Positions 52,359 to 60,809 of a DNA stretch of 64,000 bases are shown piece after piece. The notes under the pieces are model-generated. The model searched no databases and was not told the DNA's origin. It saw only the letters and a list, made by a program, of their open reading frames with translations. The stretch lies in NCBI RefSeq assembly GCF_000421625.1, contig NZ_ATXJ01000004.1, positions 124,001 through 188,000 on the forward strand, written 5' to 3'. The translations under genes and the position numbers were made by a program. Origin of the DNA: Thermus islandicus DSM 21543 (GTDB lineage: Bacteria > Deinococcota > Deinococci > Deinococcales > Thermaceae). The stretch's first letter is position 1. Each line of letters begins with the position of its first letter.

Positions 52359-52729
52359 ACACCCACGTCCTCATCTGGGCCCTCACGGAACCCAAGCGGC
52401 TGAGCCCCAGGGTCCGGGGGCTTTTGCAGGACCCCGACACCCCCCTTCTGGTCTCCTCGGCCAGCGCCTGGGAGATGGCCACCAAGCACCGCTTAGGCAA
52501 GCTTTCCGGCGCCGAGGCGGTCTTAGAGGGCCTGGAAGGCCACCTCTCCCGCCTGGGGGCCGAGGAGCTTCCCATAAGGCTCGCCCACGCCCTCCTGGCG
52601 GAAAGACTTCCCGGGGAGCACCGGGACCCCTTTGACCGCCTCCTGGCTGCCCAGAGCCTGGTGGAAGGCCTCGTCCTCCTCACCACCGACCGCGCCTTCC
52701 CCACCTTCGGCGTGGAGACCCTGTGGTGA
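52337..52729 (+). CDS. VapC-type PIN-domain toxin
   Basis: This 130-residue PIN-domain ribonuclease begins YLLDTHVLIWAL with the first catalytic aspartate at residue 8. It keeps the glutamate in SASAWEMATKHRLG near 45, DPFDRLLAAQ near 98 and the C-terminal TTDRAFPTFGV. All four acidic positions are intact, so it should be active on RNA. The GTG start at 52337 overlaps the antitoxin. The stop overlaps the start of queG, so the three genes look co-transcribed. Confidence 0.9.
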   Translation: MGRRYLLDTHVLIWALTEPKRLSPRVRGLLQDPDTPLLVSSASAWEMATKHRLGKLSGAEAVLEGLEGHLSRLGAEELPIRLAHALLAERLPGEHRDPFDRLLAAQSLVEGLVLLTTDRAFPTFGVETLW

Positions 52730-53841
52730 AGGACCTCCTGGAGGAACGGGCGCGGGAGCTGGGGCTGCTTTTTGCCTGGGCCCCTCTAGACCTGCCCGAG
52801 GAGGCGGAGGCGCGCCATCGGGCCTGGCTAGAGGCAGGCCGCCACGGGGGTATGGCCTACCTGGAATCCCCGGAGCGCTTCCACCCAAGGGGGCGCTTTC
52901 CCTGGGCAAGGAGCGCCCTCCTCCTCTTCGCCCCCTACGCCTACCCCGACCCTGGGCTTCCCCAGGGGGGCCTCCGGGTGGGCCGGGTGGCCCGATACGC
53001 CTGGGTGCGGGACTACCACCTCCTCCTAGGCGAGGTCCTCCGGGAGCTGGAAGGGGTGGCGAGGGGCCTGGGCCTAGAGGCCAAGGGCTACGTGGACCAC
53101 GGGCCCCTCCCCGAAAGGACCCTCGCCGCCCTCTCAGGGGCGGGCTGGATCGGGAGAAGCGGCTACTTCCTCTCCCAAGCCTTCGGGGTCCACGCTTTTC
53201 TAGGCGTCCTCCTCACCCCCCTGGAGGTGGAAGCTCCCCCCCTCCACCCACACCGCTGCGGCCGCTGCGCCCGCTGCCTTCCCGCCTGCCCCACGGGGGC
53301 CCTCCTCGGGGATGGGACCCTGGACGCCCGCCTCTGCGTGAGTTACCTGACCATTGAGCACAAGGGGCCGATCCCTCCCACGCTCTGGCCCGGGGTGGGG
53401 GCCTGGGTCTATGGGTGCGACCTCTGCGGGGAGGCCTGCCCCTGGGAGCGGTTCGGCCGGGTCTGGAAGGGGTTTCAGCCCGAGCCCGAGCTCGCCCACC
53501 CGGACCTTTTGGACTTCTTCCGCCTCTCGGGCCGGGCCTTCGCGAGGAAGTACGCCGGCACCGCCTTCCTCCGGGCAGGAAGGCCCCGCCTGGCCCGAAA
53601 CGCCCTTATTGTCCTCTCCAACCTGGGCCTCGGGGAGGCCCTCTTCCTAGAGGCGGCCCGCGACCCCAGCCCCCTGGTGCGGCGCACCGCCCTTCACGCC
53701 CTCCTACGGGCAGGGAAGGGGATAGAGGCCTTTCGGGAAGACCCGGACCCCGGGATCCGGGGGGAGGCCCTAGCCCTGCTTGGGGAAGCGCCCGGTGCGG
53801 TAGACCTGGGCCAGAACGGGGGGGAGGCCGGAGGCCTCTAG
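52723..53841 (+). CDS. queG: Epoxyqueuosine reductase QueG
   Basis: QueG reduces epoxyqueuosine to queuosine in the wobble position of tRNAs for Asn, Asp, His and Tyr using cobalamin. This 372-residue protein has two 4Fe-4S cluster motifs, CGRCARCLPACPTGAL near 179 and CDLCGEACPW near 231, the YVDHGPLPER and GWIGRSGYFLSQAFG segments, and a C-terminal HEAT-like tail. Two consecutive GTG codons (52723 and 52726) are possible starts. Its 3' end overlaps the convergent phosphoesterase gene by 72 bases. Confidence 0.92.
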   Translation: MVKDLLEERARELGLLFAWAPLDLPEEAEARHRAWLEAGRHGGMAYLESPERFHPRGRFPWARSALLLFAPYAYPDPGLPQGGLRVGRVARYAWVRDYHLLLGEVLRELEGVARGLGLEAKGYVDHGPLPERTLAALSGAGWIGRSGYFLSQAFGVHAFLGVLLTPLEVEAPPLHPHRCGRCARCLPACPTGALLGDGTLDARLCVSYLTIEHKGPIPPTLWPGVGAWVYGCDLCGEACPWERFGRVWKGFQPEPELAHPDLLDFFRLSGRAFARKYAGTAFLRAGRPRLARNALIVLSNLGLGEALFLEAARDPSPLVRRTALHALLRAGKGIEAFREDPDPGIRGEALALLGEAPGAVDLGQNGGEAGGL

Positions 53842-54474
53842 GTCCCTGATCACAGGACCAGGGTCATAGGGGACCTTAAGGAAACGGGCCTCGAGGGTTT
53901 CCGTGTCCAGGAGGAGGGCGTCGGCCCCGGGCTCGCCGGAGAGGCTTAGCCCCGCGCTCCCCGGGTCGGCCAAAAGCCCCGCCCCCACCCGCCGGGCCAA
54001 GGGGAGGTGGCGTCCCCCCAGGAGGAGCACCTGGGCCCGGTAGCGGGAGAGAAGCTCCCAGAGGCCCCTGGCCGGGGCCAAAAGGTCCAGGGGTTCCTCG
54101 GGGTTTCCCGGGCTTCCGTGGAAGGCCAAAAGCCGACGCTCCCCGAAAACCAGGCGGTGGGAAAGGCGCAGGGAGCGCAGGTAGGCGAGCTCCCTTTCGG
54201 AAAGCTGGGCCCGGGTCCACTCCAGGGTGGCCCGCCCCACCCCCTCGGGCAGGGCGCCGGGAAGGGGGTAGGCCACCCGCAGGTCCCAGGCCCCGGCGAT
54301 GGCGGGGAGGCCCTCCTTCCAAACCCGGTGGATCACCTCCCGGGGGTGGGGGCCGTAGCCCACCAGATCCCCAAGGAGCAGGACTTCGTCCACCCCCTCC
54401 CGCCTCAAGGCCTCCAGGGCGGCCTCGAGGGCGGGGAGGTTGGCGTGGATGTCCGAGAGCACCCCCAGGCGCAT
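53770..54474 (-). CDS. Metallophosphoesterase-family protein with degenerate metal site
   Basis: This 234-residue protein has the calcineurin-like fold: LSDIHAN at the start (Asp8, His10) and LLLGDLVGYGPHP near 35. The third motif, normally GNHD, is GAWD, and the last, normally GHTH, is GRHLP, so the asparagine and one or more histidines that hold the metals are missing. FHGSPGN is kept. It may be weakly active, may bind a ligand only, or may be decaying. Its end overlaps queG by 72 bases. Confidence 0.75.
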   Translation of the reverse strand: MRLGVLSDIHANLPALEAALEALRREGVDEVLLLGDLVGYGPHPREVIHRVWKEGLPAIAGAWDLRVAYPLPGALPEGVGRATLEWTRAQLSERELAYLRSLRLSHRLVFGERRLLAFHGSPGNPEEPLDLLAPARGLWELLSRYRAQVLLLGGRHLPLARRVGAGLLADPGSAGLSLSGEPGADALLLDTETLEARFLKVPYDPGPVIRDLEASGLPPVLAQVYRTGRFPKQG

Positions 54475-54578
54475 GGCCCCATTCTGCCACCCCTCCGGTA
54501 AAAGCCCCGTGAAAAGTGGCCGGGAAGCCCCTATACCAACCCAGGCGGGCCCCGGTGGAAAGTCCCCGCGAGGTTCAT

Positions 54579-54584
54579 TATGGT
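54579..54584 (+). promoter_or_regulatory. -10 box of lnt
   Basis: TATGGT lies six bases before the GTG at 54591, which supports that start over the longer open frame. No clear -35 box is seen. Confidence 0.5.
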
Positions 54585-54590
54585 GTAGGG

Positions 54591-55922
54591 GTGCGGGCCT
54601 TCCTCAAAGGCCTCCTCCTGGCCCTCGCCCTGCCCCCCTTCCCCTTAGGCTTCCTCGCCCCCCTCCTCCTGGTCCCCCTCCTAAAGGGAGGGTTCCGGGA
54701 GGGGTTCTGGGCGGGGGTGGGTTTTTGGGGCCTCCACCTTTTCTGGCTTCCCCAGAGCTTCGCCGAGAACTTCGGGCCCTGGGGGGCGGTGCCCTTCCTA
54801 CCCCTCGTCCTGGCGAAGGCCCTCTCCTGGGGCCTCCTCTTCGCCCTCACCCCCAACGTCCCCATGCGCATCGGGGGCTGGGTCCTCGTGGAGTGGCTCT
54901 CCGAGCAGGGGGAGCTCGCCTTCCCCTGGGGGCCTTTGGGCTCCGCTCTGGTGGAAGCCCCGGGGAGGGTGCTGGCCGCCTGGGGCGGGGTCTACCTCCT
55001 CTCCCTCCTGGTCCTCCTCTTCGCTTGGGGGCTTCGGGCAAGGCGGCTTTGGGTCCTCCTCCCCTGGGCCCTGCTCTGGCTCCTCCCTCTCCCGCCCGCA
55101 AAGCCCGAGGCCAAAGCCCTCCTGGTCCAGGGCAACATCAATCCCCTGAGGAAGTTCCAGGGTGAGCTGGACGAAGCCGTCTACCTGCGCCTCACAGAAG
55201 CGGGGCTTAGGGCCTACCCGGAGGCGGACCTCGTGGTCTGGCCCGAGACCGCGGTCTGGGCCATCCCTAGCGGCGTAGACCGCCTCCTGGGTCCACGCCC
55301 CCTCCTCACCGGGCTCAACCTCTTTGGCCCCAACCGGGCGGTCCTCTACCGGGAGGGGCGGGTTCTGGCCCACTACGATAAGACCCGCCTCGTCCCCTTT
55401 GGGGAGCGCTTCCCCTTCCGGGAGGCCTTGGGCGGGGTCTACGCCTTCTTCTTCCGGGCCATGGGGCTCGGCGAGCTGGCCGACCGCGTCCCCGGGGAGA
55501 AGGTGGCCCCCCTCGGTCCCTACGGCGTCCTCATCTGCTACGAGTCCGCCTTCCCCGCGGTGGCCCGGGCCCTGGCGCGGGAGGGGGCCAGGGTCCTCGT
55601 CCTCCTCACCAACGACGCCTGGTTCGGTCCCTCCTACGGGGGCCGGCAGCACTTTGCCCTGGGACGCCTGAGGGCAGTGGAAACGGGGCGCTGGCTCCTC
55701 AGGGCCGGGAACGACGGCATCACCGCGGCCATAGACCCCTGGGGCCGGGTGGTGGCGGCCATCCCCCCCCACCAGGAGGGCCTCCTCCTCGCCCCCTTCG
55801 CCCTAAGGGAGGGGAAAACGCCCTACGTGCGCTACGGGGACTGGGCGGTGGGCCTCGCCTTGACGCTCCTCCTCCTGGGGCGTATCCTGGGCTTGCGCGC
55901 GCCGGGGTGGCGGAACCGGTAG
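54591..55922 (+). CDS. lnt: Apolipoprotein N-acyltransferase
   Basis: Lnt adds the third acyl chain to the N-terminal cysteine of lipoproteins in the membrane. This protein of 443 residues has a hydrophobic N-terminal half with five to six helices and a nitrilase-like catalytic domain: glutamate in VVWPETAVWAI near 218, lysine in YDKTRLVPFGERF near 266 and cysteine in VLICYESAF near 317. A last membrane helix (AVGLALTLLLLGRILGL) closes the protein. The GTG at 54591 follows TATGGT by six bases. The last seven codons and the stop lie inside the tRNA-Leu gene. Confidence 0.92.
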   Translation: MRAFLKGLLLALALPPFPLGFLAPLLLVPLLKGGFREGFWAGVGFWGLHLFWLPQSFAENFGPWGAVPFLPLVLAKALSWGLLFALTPNVPMRIGGWVLVEWLSEQGELAFPWGPLGSALVEAPGRVLAAWGGVYLLSLLVLLFAWGLRARRLWVLLPWALLWLLPLPPAKPEAKALLVQGNINPLRKFQGELDEAVYLRLTEAGLRAYPEADLVVWPETAVWAIPSGVDRLLGPRPLLTGLNLFGPNRAVLYREGRVLAHYDKTRLVPFGERFPFREALGGVYAFFFRAMGLGELADRVPGEKVAPLGPYGVLICYESAFPAVARALAREGARVLVLLTNDAWFGPSYGGRQHFALGRLRAVETGRWLLRAGNDGITAAIDPWGRVVAAIPPHQEGLLLAPFALREGKTPYVRYGDWAVGLALTLLLLGRILGLRAPGWRNR

Positions 55923-55988
55923 ACGCGGCAGACTCAAAATCTGCTGCCCTTCTGGGGCGTGCGGGTTCGAGTCCCGCCCCCGGCACCA
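55901..55988 (+). tRNA. tRNA-Leu (CAA)
   Basis: The 88-base cloverleaf begins GCCGGGGTGGCGGAACCGG and ends with CCCCGGC, a discriminator A and an encoded CCA. It has a long variable arm (GCCCTTCTGGGGC), typical of tRNA-Leu. The anticodon loop is CTCAAAA, so the anticodon is CAA. The first 22 bases overlap the 3' end of lnt. Confidence 0.93.
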
Positions 55989-56011
55989 AGGGGCCCCCAA
56001 GGGGGCCCTTT
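55988..56011 (+). terminator. Terminator after tRNA-Leu
   Basis: GGGCCCCC (55991-55998) pairs with GGGGGCCC (56001-56008), extended by AAG/CTT, and TTT follows. It begins at the CCA end of the tRNA and would end the lnt-tRNA transcript. Confidence 0.7.
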
Positions 56012-56068
56012 GCCTTCCCTTGACCGGGCGGGGGAGGCGTGGGAAAATCCCTGGCATAAGGAGGCGGT

Positions 56069-57100
56069 ATGAAGGCCGTGGTGATGGAGGCTCGAGGCGG
56101 TCCGGAGGTCCTTAGGTTGGCGGAGGTGCCCGCGCCGGAGCCCGGGCCCAAGGAGGTGCGCCTCCGGGTGAGGGCAGCAGCGCTCAACCACCTGGACGTC
56201 TGGGTGCGCAAGGGGGTGGCGAGCCCCAGAATCCCCCTTCCCCACATCCTGGGCTCGGACGCCAGCGGGGTGGTGGAGGCGGTGGGGCCCGGGGTGAAGG
56301 CCTTCCGCCCGGGGGACGAGGTGGTGGTGAACCCGGGGATCTCCTGCGGGCTCTGCGAGCGCTGCCTTTCGGGAGAGGACAACCTCTGCCCCCACTACGA
56401 GATCCTAGGGGAGCACCGCCCAGGGGCCTACGCCCAGTACCTCGTAGTTCCCGAGGCCAACCTGGCCCCCAAGCCCAAGGGCCTCTCCTTCGCCGAGGCC
56501 GCCGCCCTCCCCCTCGCCTTCCTCACGGCCTGGCAGATGGTGGTGGACAAGCTCGAGGTGCGCCCCGGGGACGACGTGCTGGTGATGGCCGCGGGCAGTG
56601 GGGTGAGCGTGGCCGCCATCCAGATCGCCAAGCTCTTCGGAGGGCGGGTCATCGCCACCGCCGGCTCGGAGGAGAAGCTCAGGAAGGCCCTGGAGCTCGG
56701 GGCCGACGAGGGGGTGAACTACACCCACCCCGACTGGCACAAGGAGGTGCGCCGCCTCACGGGGGGCAAGGGGGCGGACAAGGTGGTGGACCACACCGGG
56801 GCCCTTTACTTTGAAGGGGTGATCAAGGCCACGGCCAACGGGGGCCGGATCGCCATCGCCGGGGCCTCCTCGGGGTACGAGGGCACCCTTCCCTTCGCCC
56901 ACGTCTTCTACCGCCAGCTCTCCATCCTGGGCTCCACCATGGCCTCAAAAAGCCGCCTTTTCCCCATCCTGAGGCTGGTGGAGGCGGGAAGGCTCAGGCC
57001 CGTGGTGGGCCAGGTGCTCCCCCTCGAGGCGGCCGCGGAGGGGCACCGCCTCCTGGAGGAAAGGCGGGTCTTCGGGAAGGTGGTCCTCGAGGTGGCCTAG
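56069..57100 (+). CDS. Zinc-containing alcohol dehydrogenase/quinone oxidoreductase family
   Basis: This 343-residue MDR protein has the structural zinc site CGLCERCLSGEDNLC near 92-106, the catalytic region DASGVVEAVGPGVKAFRPGDEV and the NAD(P) motif VLVMAAGSGVSVAAIQIAKLFG near 175. I recall a T. thermophilus NAD-dependent alcohol dehydrogenase of exactly this length. The substrate is not known. The ribosome site AAGGAGGCGG lies before the ATG. Confidence 0.88.
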   Translation: MKAVVMEARGGPEVLRLAEVPAPEPGPKEVRLRVRAAALNHLDVWVRKGVASPRIPLPHILGSDASGVVEAVGPGVKAFRPGDEVVVNPGISCGLCERCLSGEDNLCPHYEILGEHRPGAYAQYLVVPEANLAPKPKGLSFAEAAALPLAFLTAWQMVVDKLEVRPGDDVLVMAAGSGVSVAAIQIAKLFGGRVIATAGSEEKLRKALELGADEGVNYTHPDWHKEVRRLTGGKGADKVVDHTGALYFEGVIKATANGGRIAIAGASSGYEGTLPFAHVFYRQLSILGSTMASKSRLFPILRLVEAGRLRPVVGQVLPLEAAAEGHRLLEERRVFGKVVLEVA

Positions 57101-57177
57101 TCCCCCCTGAGCCTCGGAGCCTCTAAGGGTATGCATGTGCAGGAAAGGGCAATAAAATGCCAAGGAGAGGAGGGGGC

Positions 57178-58185
57178 ATGGAGCACACGGACGTGATCGT
57201 CATCGGCGCGGGGCCGGCGGGGCTTTTCGCAGGGTTTTACGTGGGCATGCGGGGGCTCTCCTTCCGCTTCCTGGACCCCCTGCCCGAGCCCGGGGGGCAG
57301 CTCACCGCCCTCTACCCGGAAAAGTACATCTACGATGTGGCGGGGTTTCCCAAGATCTACGCCCGGGACCTGGTGCGAGGCCTGGTGGAGCAGGTGGCCC
57401 CCTTCCACCCCATCTACAGCCTGGGGGAGCGGGCGGAGACCCTGACCCGGGAGGAGGGCCTCTTCCGGGTGGCCACCTCCCTAGGCCACACCTACACCGC
57501 CAAGGCAGTGATCATCGCCGCCGGGGTGGGGGCCTTTGAGCCCAGGCGCCTCGGGGCCCCAGGGGAGAAGGAGCTGGAGGGCCGGGGGGTTTACTATGCG
57601 GTGCGGGCCAAGGCCGAGTTCCAGGGAAAGCGGGTGCTCATCGTGGGCGGGGGGGACAGCGCCGTGGACTGGGCCTTGAACCTCCTGGACACCGCGGGGT
57701 CCATCACCCTGATCCACCGCCGCCCCCAGTTCCGGGCCCACGAGGCCAGCGTTCAGGAGCTCATGCGGGCCCACGAGGCAGGCCGGCTCCGGGTGCTCAC
57801 CCCCTACGAGGTGCGCCGCCTCGAGGGGGACACCTGGGTAAGGCAGGCGGTGATCTTCCACAACCAGACCCAGGAGGAAGAGGCGCTGGAGGTGGACGCG
57901 GTGCTCATCCTGGCAGGCTACCTCACCAAGCTGGGCCCCCTGGCCCACTGGGGCCTCGCCCTGGAGAAGAACAAGATCAAGGTGGACACCACCATGGCCA
58001 CCAGCCTCCCGGGGGTCTTCGCCTGCGGGGACATCGTCACCTACCCGGGGAAGCTTCCCCTCATCGCCCTGGGCTTCGGCGAGGCGGCCATCGCCGCCAA
58101 CCACGCCGCCGCTTACGCCAACCCCGCCCTCAAGGTGAATCCCGGCCACTCCTCGGAAAAGGCAGAGGAAAAGGCCCCGGCCTAA
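57178..58185 (+). CDS. Thioredoxin-reductase-like ferredoxin/flavodoxin-NADP reductase
   Basis: This 335-residue FAD protein begins with [17 protein letters not shown] and has the NADPH motif [17 protein letters not shown] near 155. The CxxC active site of true thioredoxin reductases is missing, which is the mark of type 2 ferredoxin-NADP reductases; the [16 protein letters not shown] segment supports this. The length equals the T. thermophilus homologue I recall. The ATG at 57178 follows a strong purine-rich site (GGAGAGGAGGGGG). Upstream codons in frame have no similarity. Confidence 0.88.
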   Translation: MEHTDVIVIGAGPAGLFAGFYVGMRGLSFRFLDPLPEPGGQLTALYPEKYIYDVAGFPKIYARDLVRGLVEQVAPFHPIYSLGERAETLTREEGLFRVATSLGHTYTAKAVIIAAGVGAFEPRRLGAPGEKELEGRGVYYAVRAKAEFQGKRVLIVGGGDSAVDWALNLLDTAGSITLIHRRPQFRAHEASVQELMRAHEAGRLRVLTPYEVRRLEGDTWVRQAVIFHNQTQEEEALEVDAVLILAGYLTKLGPLAHWGLALEKNKIKVDTTMATSLPGVFACGDIVTYPGKLPLIALGFGEAAIAANHAAAYANPALKVNPGHSSEKAEEKAPA

Positions 58186-58270
58186 GTACCCCAAAAGGGC
58201 CTCCTTATATCTAGTTCCTGCGCTCCTAGGTTCCAAAAACCTCGCAGGGACTTCCTACCGGGACCCCCAT

Positions 58271-58301
58271 GCGGGCTTGGGCCCGCACGGGGTGGTATAA
58301 G
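58271..58301 (+). promoter_or_regulatory. Stem-loop and -10 box upstream of the NYN gene
   Basis: GCGGGC (58271-58276) and GCCCGC (58281-58286) pair around TTGG, and TATAAG (58296-58301) follows as a likely -10 box eleven bases before the ATG of the NYN gene. The hairpin may end the upstream message. Confidence 0.45.
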
Positions 58302-58312
58302 ATGAGGGCGCC

Positions 58313-58861
58313 ATGCGGGTTGCCCTGTTCATTGACGGTTCCTACATGTACCAAGCGGCGAAGCGCCTGGGTTGGAACGTGGACCACCGGCGGGTCCTCA
58401 CCCAGTTCGCCACCCCCGAGCAACTCTACAACGCCTTTTACTATGTGCCCATCACCGACCCCGAGGACGAGCGCCAGCAGCGCTTCATAGACGCCCTGGT
58501 CTTTATGGGCTACACGGTCCGGAGCCGCTTGGTGCGGGGAGAGGTCCGCTTTGAGGCTATGATGGCCACGGACCTCCTGACCACCGCGCCCCGCTGGGAG
58601 CGGGCCATCGTGGCCTCGGGCTCCGGGGACCTGGTGCACACCTTCCAGGCCCTTCGGGCCATGGGCAAGGAGATCTACCTCCTGGGCGTGCACGAGCTTG
58701 CGGACCTCGAGCTCCGCAACCAGGCGGACCGGTTCCTCCACCTCCCCGAGTGGCGGGAGGTGCTGGAAAGAACCTTAGGGGGCCGGCGCACCTACGCGGG
58801 CTACCCGGTGGAGGCCACGGTGGAGGTGCCCCCCTCCCAGGCGGAGACCCCGGGAACCTGA
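58313..58861 (+). CDS. NYN-domain (LabA/DUF88) RNase-like protein
   Basis: This 182-residue protein begins MRVALFIDGSYMYQAAKRLGW with the first acidic residue at Asp8, and has MMATDLLTTAPR near 83 and VASGSGDLVHTF near 100. These are the acidic motifs of NYN domains, which are PIN-like RNases. The RNA target is unknown. The lysozyme-like gene follows after three bases, so the pair is probably one operon. Confidence 0.87.
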   Translation: MRVALFIDGSYMYQAAKRLGWNVDHRRVLTQFATPEQLYNAFYYVPITDPEDERQQRFIDALVFMGYTVRSRLVRGEVRFEAMMATDLLTTAPRWERAIVASGSGDLVHTFQALRAMGKEIYLLGVHELADLELRNQADRFLHLPEWREVLERTLGGRRTYAGYPVEATVEVPPSQAETPGT

Positions 58862-58864
58862 CCC

Positions 58865-59884
58865 ATGCCCCGGGGGCCTTGGCCCGCCCTTCTCCTCCCG
58901 GTCCTCCTCTTCCTGGCCCTACCCCTTCCCCCCTCCTCACCCGCCTCCCCGAGCCTCAGGGAACTTCTCCCCTACCCTAAGGCGGAGCAGGAGGCCCTGG
59001 TGGCCCAGCACCTGGCCCAGAAAGCCAGCCTCCAGCTCCTCCTCGGGGAGGAGGCGGCCCGGGCCTACGACCGCCTCCTGCGCCTCGAGCTCCACAACCA
59101 GCGTGCGGGCAAGCGCTCCGCCTTCCATAGCGCCAAGGAGGCCCTTCTCGCCGCCGGCCTCTGGATCCAGGCCATCGGGGAGGCCTGCCGGCAGGCCCCG
59201 GTAGACCTGTCCCACCTGCCCGCCGCCCCCCACCACGTCTTGCCCCACGCCCTAGAGATCCGCGCCGCCGCCTACGCCCTCCGCCTGCCCTTTGGGGTGC
59301 TGGCGGCCATCGTGGACAATGAGCAGTACGGCGGGGACAAGGCCCTGGGCCTCTCCCGGGGAGTGCGGGAGGTGGCGGACGGCCTGGCCCAAGAGCTTTC
59401 GGTCCGGGAGGGCCGGGCCCCCTTCAGCAAAACCCTGGGCCTGGCCCAGATGAGCTGGGAGGACGCCCTGAAGCAGGAGGCCCGCCTCAGCCGCTTCGGG
59501 GCCTGGGATCCGGCCAGGCCCTTTCCCCGTAGGGAGGCCGAGGCGCGGGAGGCCCTCTTGGATCCCTACCTCAACCTCCTCTTCACCGCAAGCCGCCTGC
59601 GGGGCTACTTCAACGCCCTCCTCGGCCTTTCTCCCGAGGACACCCGCCCCCTCGAGGACCCCTGGCTCTACTACCTGGGACCCGCCTGGCACAACTACCC
59701 CCTCCGGGCCCAGAACCTGGAGACCTGGGAGGACAGCTTCCACGGCTTCTTCAAGGGCCTCTTCTACCAGGTGGCCCTGGAAAGGCGGTGGCGCCTGGAG
59801 GGCAAGCGGCTCCTCCCCTTGCGGGCCTGGGGACCCGGGGCAAGCCCCACCCGCCCGGATTCGCCCCCCCAGTACGTTCCCTGA
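58865..59884 (+). CDS. Exported lysozyme-fold (SLT-like) protein
   Basis: This 339-residue protein has a signal peptide (PWPALLLPVLLFLALPL). Its central domain contains AAIVDNEQYGGDKALG near 148, with a possible catalytic glutamate, and KTLGLAQMSWEDAL near 193, similar to the GLMQ motif of soluble lytic transglycosylases. It probably cuts or binds peptidoglycan in the envelope. It is linked to the NYN gene by position only. Confidence 0.65.
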   Translation: MPRGPWPALLLPVLLFLALPLPPSSPASPSLRELLPYPKAEQEALVAQHLAQKASLQLLLGEEAARAYDRLLRLELHNQRAGKRSAFHSAKEALLAAGLWIQAIGEACRQAPVDLSHLPAAPHHVLPHALEIRAAAYALRLPFGVLAAIVDNEQYGGDKALGLSRGVREVADGLAQELSVREGRAPFSKTLGLAQMSWEDALKQEARLSRFGAWDPARPFPRREAEAREALLDPYLNLLFTASRLRGYFNALLGLSPEDTRPLEDPWLYYLGPAWHNYPLRAQNLETWEDSFHGFFKGLFYQVALERRWRLEGKRLLPLRAWGPGASPTRPDSPPQYVP

Positions 59885-59940
59885 GGAGCCGCTTCCGCGC
59901 CCCGGAAGACCCCTTTACCAGGCCCGGGTCCGCTCCCGGC

Positions 59941-60465
59941 TTAGATGCGCTCCATCCAGGGAAGGGGCTCCCCCGGGGGGAGCACGGGCCATCGCCCTTC
60001 ACGCATGTGGCGGAAGATGGCCTCCACCGCCTCCTCCGCCCGGGCCACCCACTCCGGGGGGTAGAGGGGGCGCTTCGCCAAAAACTCCTCCCGGTCAAAG
60101 ACCTCACAGGTGTGGTCGGCCCGGCACCGCACGTCCAGCTCCAGGTCGTACTGGCGGAAGGCCTCCCCCGTCCACTCCGCCGGGGTCTGGACGTTCCAGT
60201 AGTATTCCAGCACCCTTCCTGCCCGGACGTCGGGCCCCCCCGAGTACCAGGCCCCGGGGAAGAAGGCCACGTAGGCGTCGTGGTCCAGGACCACCGCCTT
60301 CCCCTTGGCCGCGTGGTGGAACACCCCTCCCTGGGGCAGCAGGGTGAGGACCCCCTCCTCCCGCACCTCCACCACCCTCGCCTCCCACCAGTAGTGGAGC
60401 CCATTCCCGGGGAACTTGTAAAACTCCACCCGCACCCGCTCCCCGGGGGCCACGGGGAAGCTCAC
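59941..60465 (-). CDS. DUF402-family protein
   Basis: This 174-residue protein matches DUF402: HYWWEARVVEVREEG, then AWYSGGPDVRAGRVLEYYWNVQTPAEW and LDVRCRADHTCEVFDREEFL. Relatives include phosphatases such as FomD, which act on nucleoside diphosphates or related esters. The DREEFL region carries likely metal-binding acids. The GTG start overlaps the stop of the DUF2892-type gene (GTGA), so the two are coupled. Confidence 0.8.
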   Translation of the reverse strand: MSFPVAPGERVRVEFYKFPGNGLHYWWEARVVEVREEGVLTLLPQGGVFHHAAKGKAVVLDHDAYVAFFPGAWYSGGPDVRAGRVLEYYWNVQTPAEWTGEAFRQYDLELDVRCRADHTCEVFDREEFLAKRPLYPPEWVARAEEAVEAIFRHMREGRWPVLPPGEPLPWMERI

Positions 60466-60653
60466 CGCTTGGTGCTAATCCCAAGGAGCCGGTAAAGGGC
60501 GCAGAAGCCGGTGAGGGCGGTGAAGAGGAGGACAACGGCCACCACGCCCAGAATCCAGTTCCAGGGCGAGGCGGACTGGAAGGCAAAGTAGAAGAGAACC
60601 AGGGCCAGCACAAAGCGGATCACCCGGTCGGCGGTGCTCTCGTTTACCGTCAT
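60462..60653 (-). CDS. DUF2892-family small membrane protein
   Basis: This 63-residue protein begins MTVNESTADRVIRFVLALVL and has two hydrophobic helices, ending CALYRLLGIST, the DUF2892 signature. It is probably an inner-membrane protein of unknown role; in other bacteria the domain is fused to rhodaneses. The ATG at 60653 is preceded by the strong ribosome site GGAGGTGA, so I use it instead of an upstream ATG in frame. Confidence 0.87.
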   Translation of the reverse strand: MTVNESTADRVIRFVLALVLFYFAFQSASPWNWILGVVAVVLLFTALTGFCALYRLLGISTKR

Positions 60654-60713
60654 GGGTCTCACCTCCACAACAAGTGTACACCCGAAAGCGTGGGCCGTCG
60701 CCCTGCCTTGTGC

Positions 60714-60719
60714 TACAAT
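60714..60719 (+). promoter_or_regulatory. -10 box of tRNA-Ile2
   Basis: TACAAT lies 13 bases before the mature 5' end of the tRNA. A -35 box is not clear. Confidence 0.45.
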
Positions 60720-60732
60720 GGCTTTCCGGCGC

Positions 60733-60809
60733 GGGCCGTTAGCTCAATCGGTCAGAGCGGCCGGCTCATAACCGGTTGGTTGCAGGTTCAAGTCCTGCAC
60801 GGCCCACCA
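60733..60809 (+). tRNA. tRNA-Ile2 (CAT, lysidine-modified)
   Basis: The 77-base cloverleaf begins GGGCCGTTAGCTCAATCGG and ends ACGGCCCACCA with an encoded CCA. The anticodon is CAT in CTCATAA. The segment TTGGTTGCAGGTTCAAGTCC closely follows E. coli tRNA-Ile2 rather than either Met tRNA, so C34 is probably changed to lysidine by TilS to read AUA. Confidence 0.85.

Noticed and set aside
55901-55988. tRNA-Leu as an integration (att) site of a mobile element
   Set aside because: No integrase gene, repeated tRNA 3' end or change of base composition is seen next to it; housekeeping genes continue on both sides.
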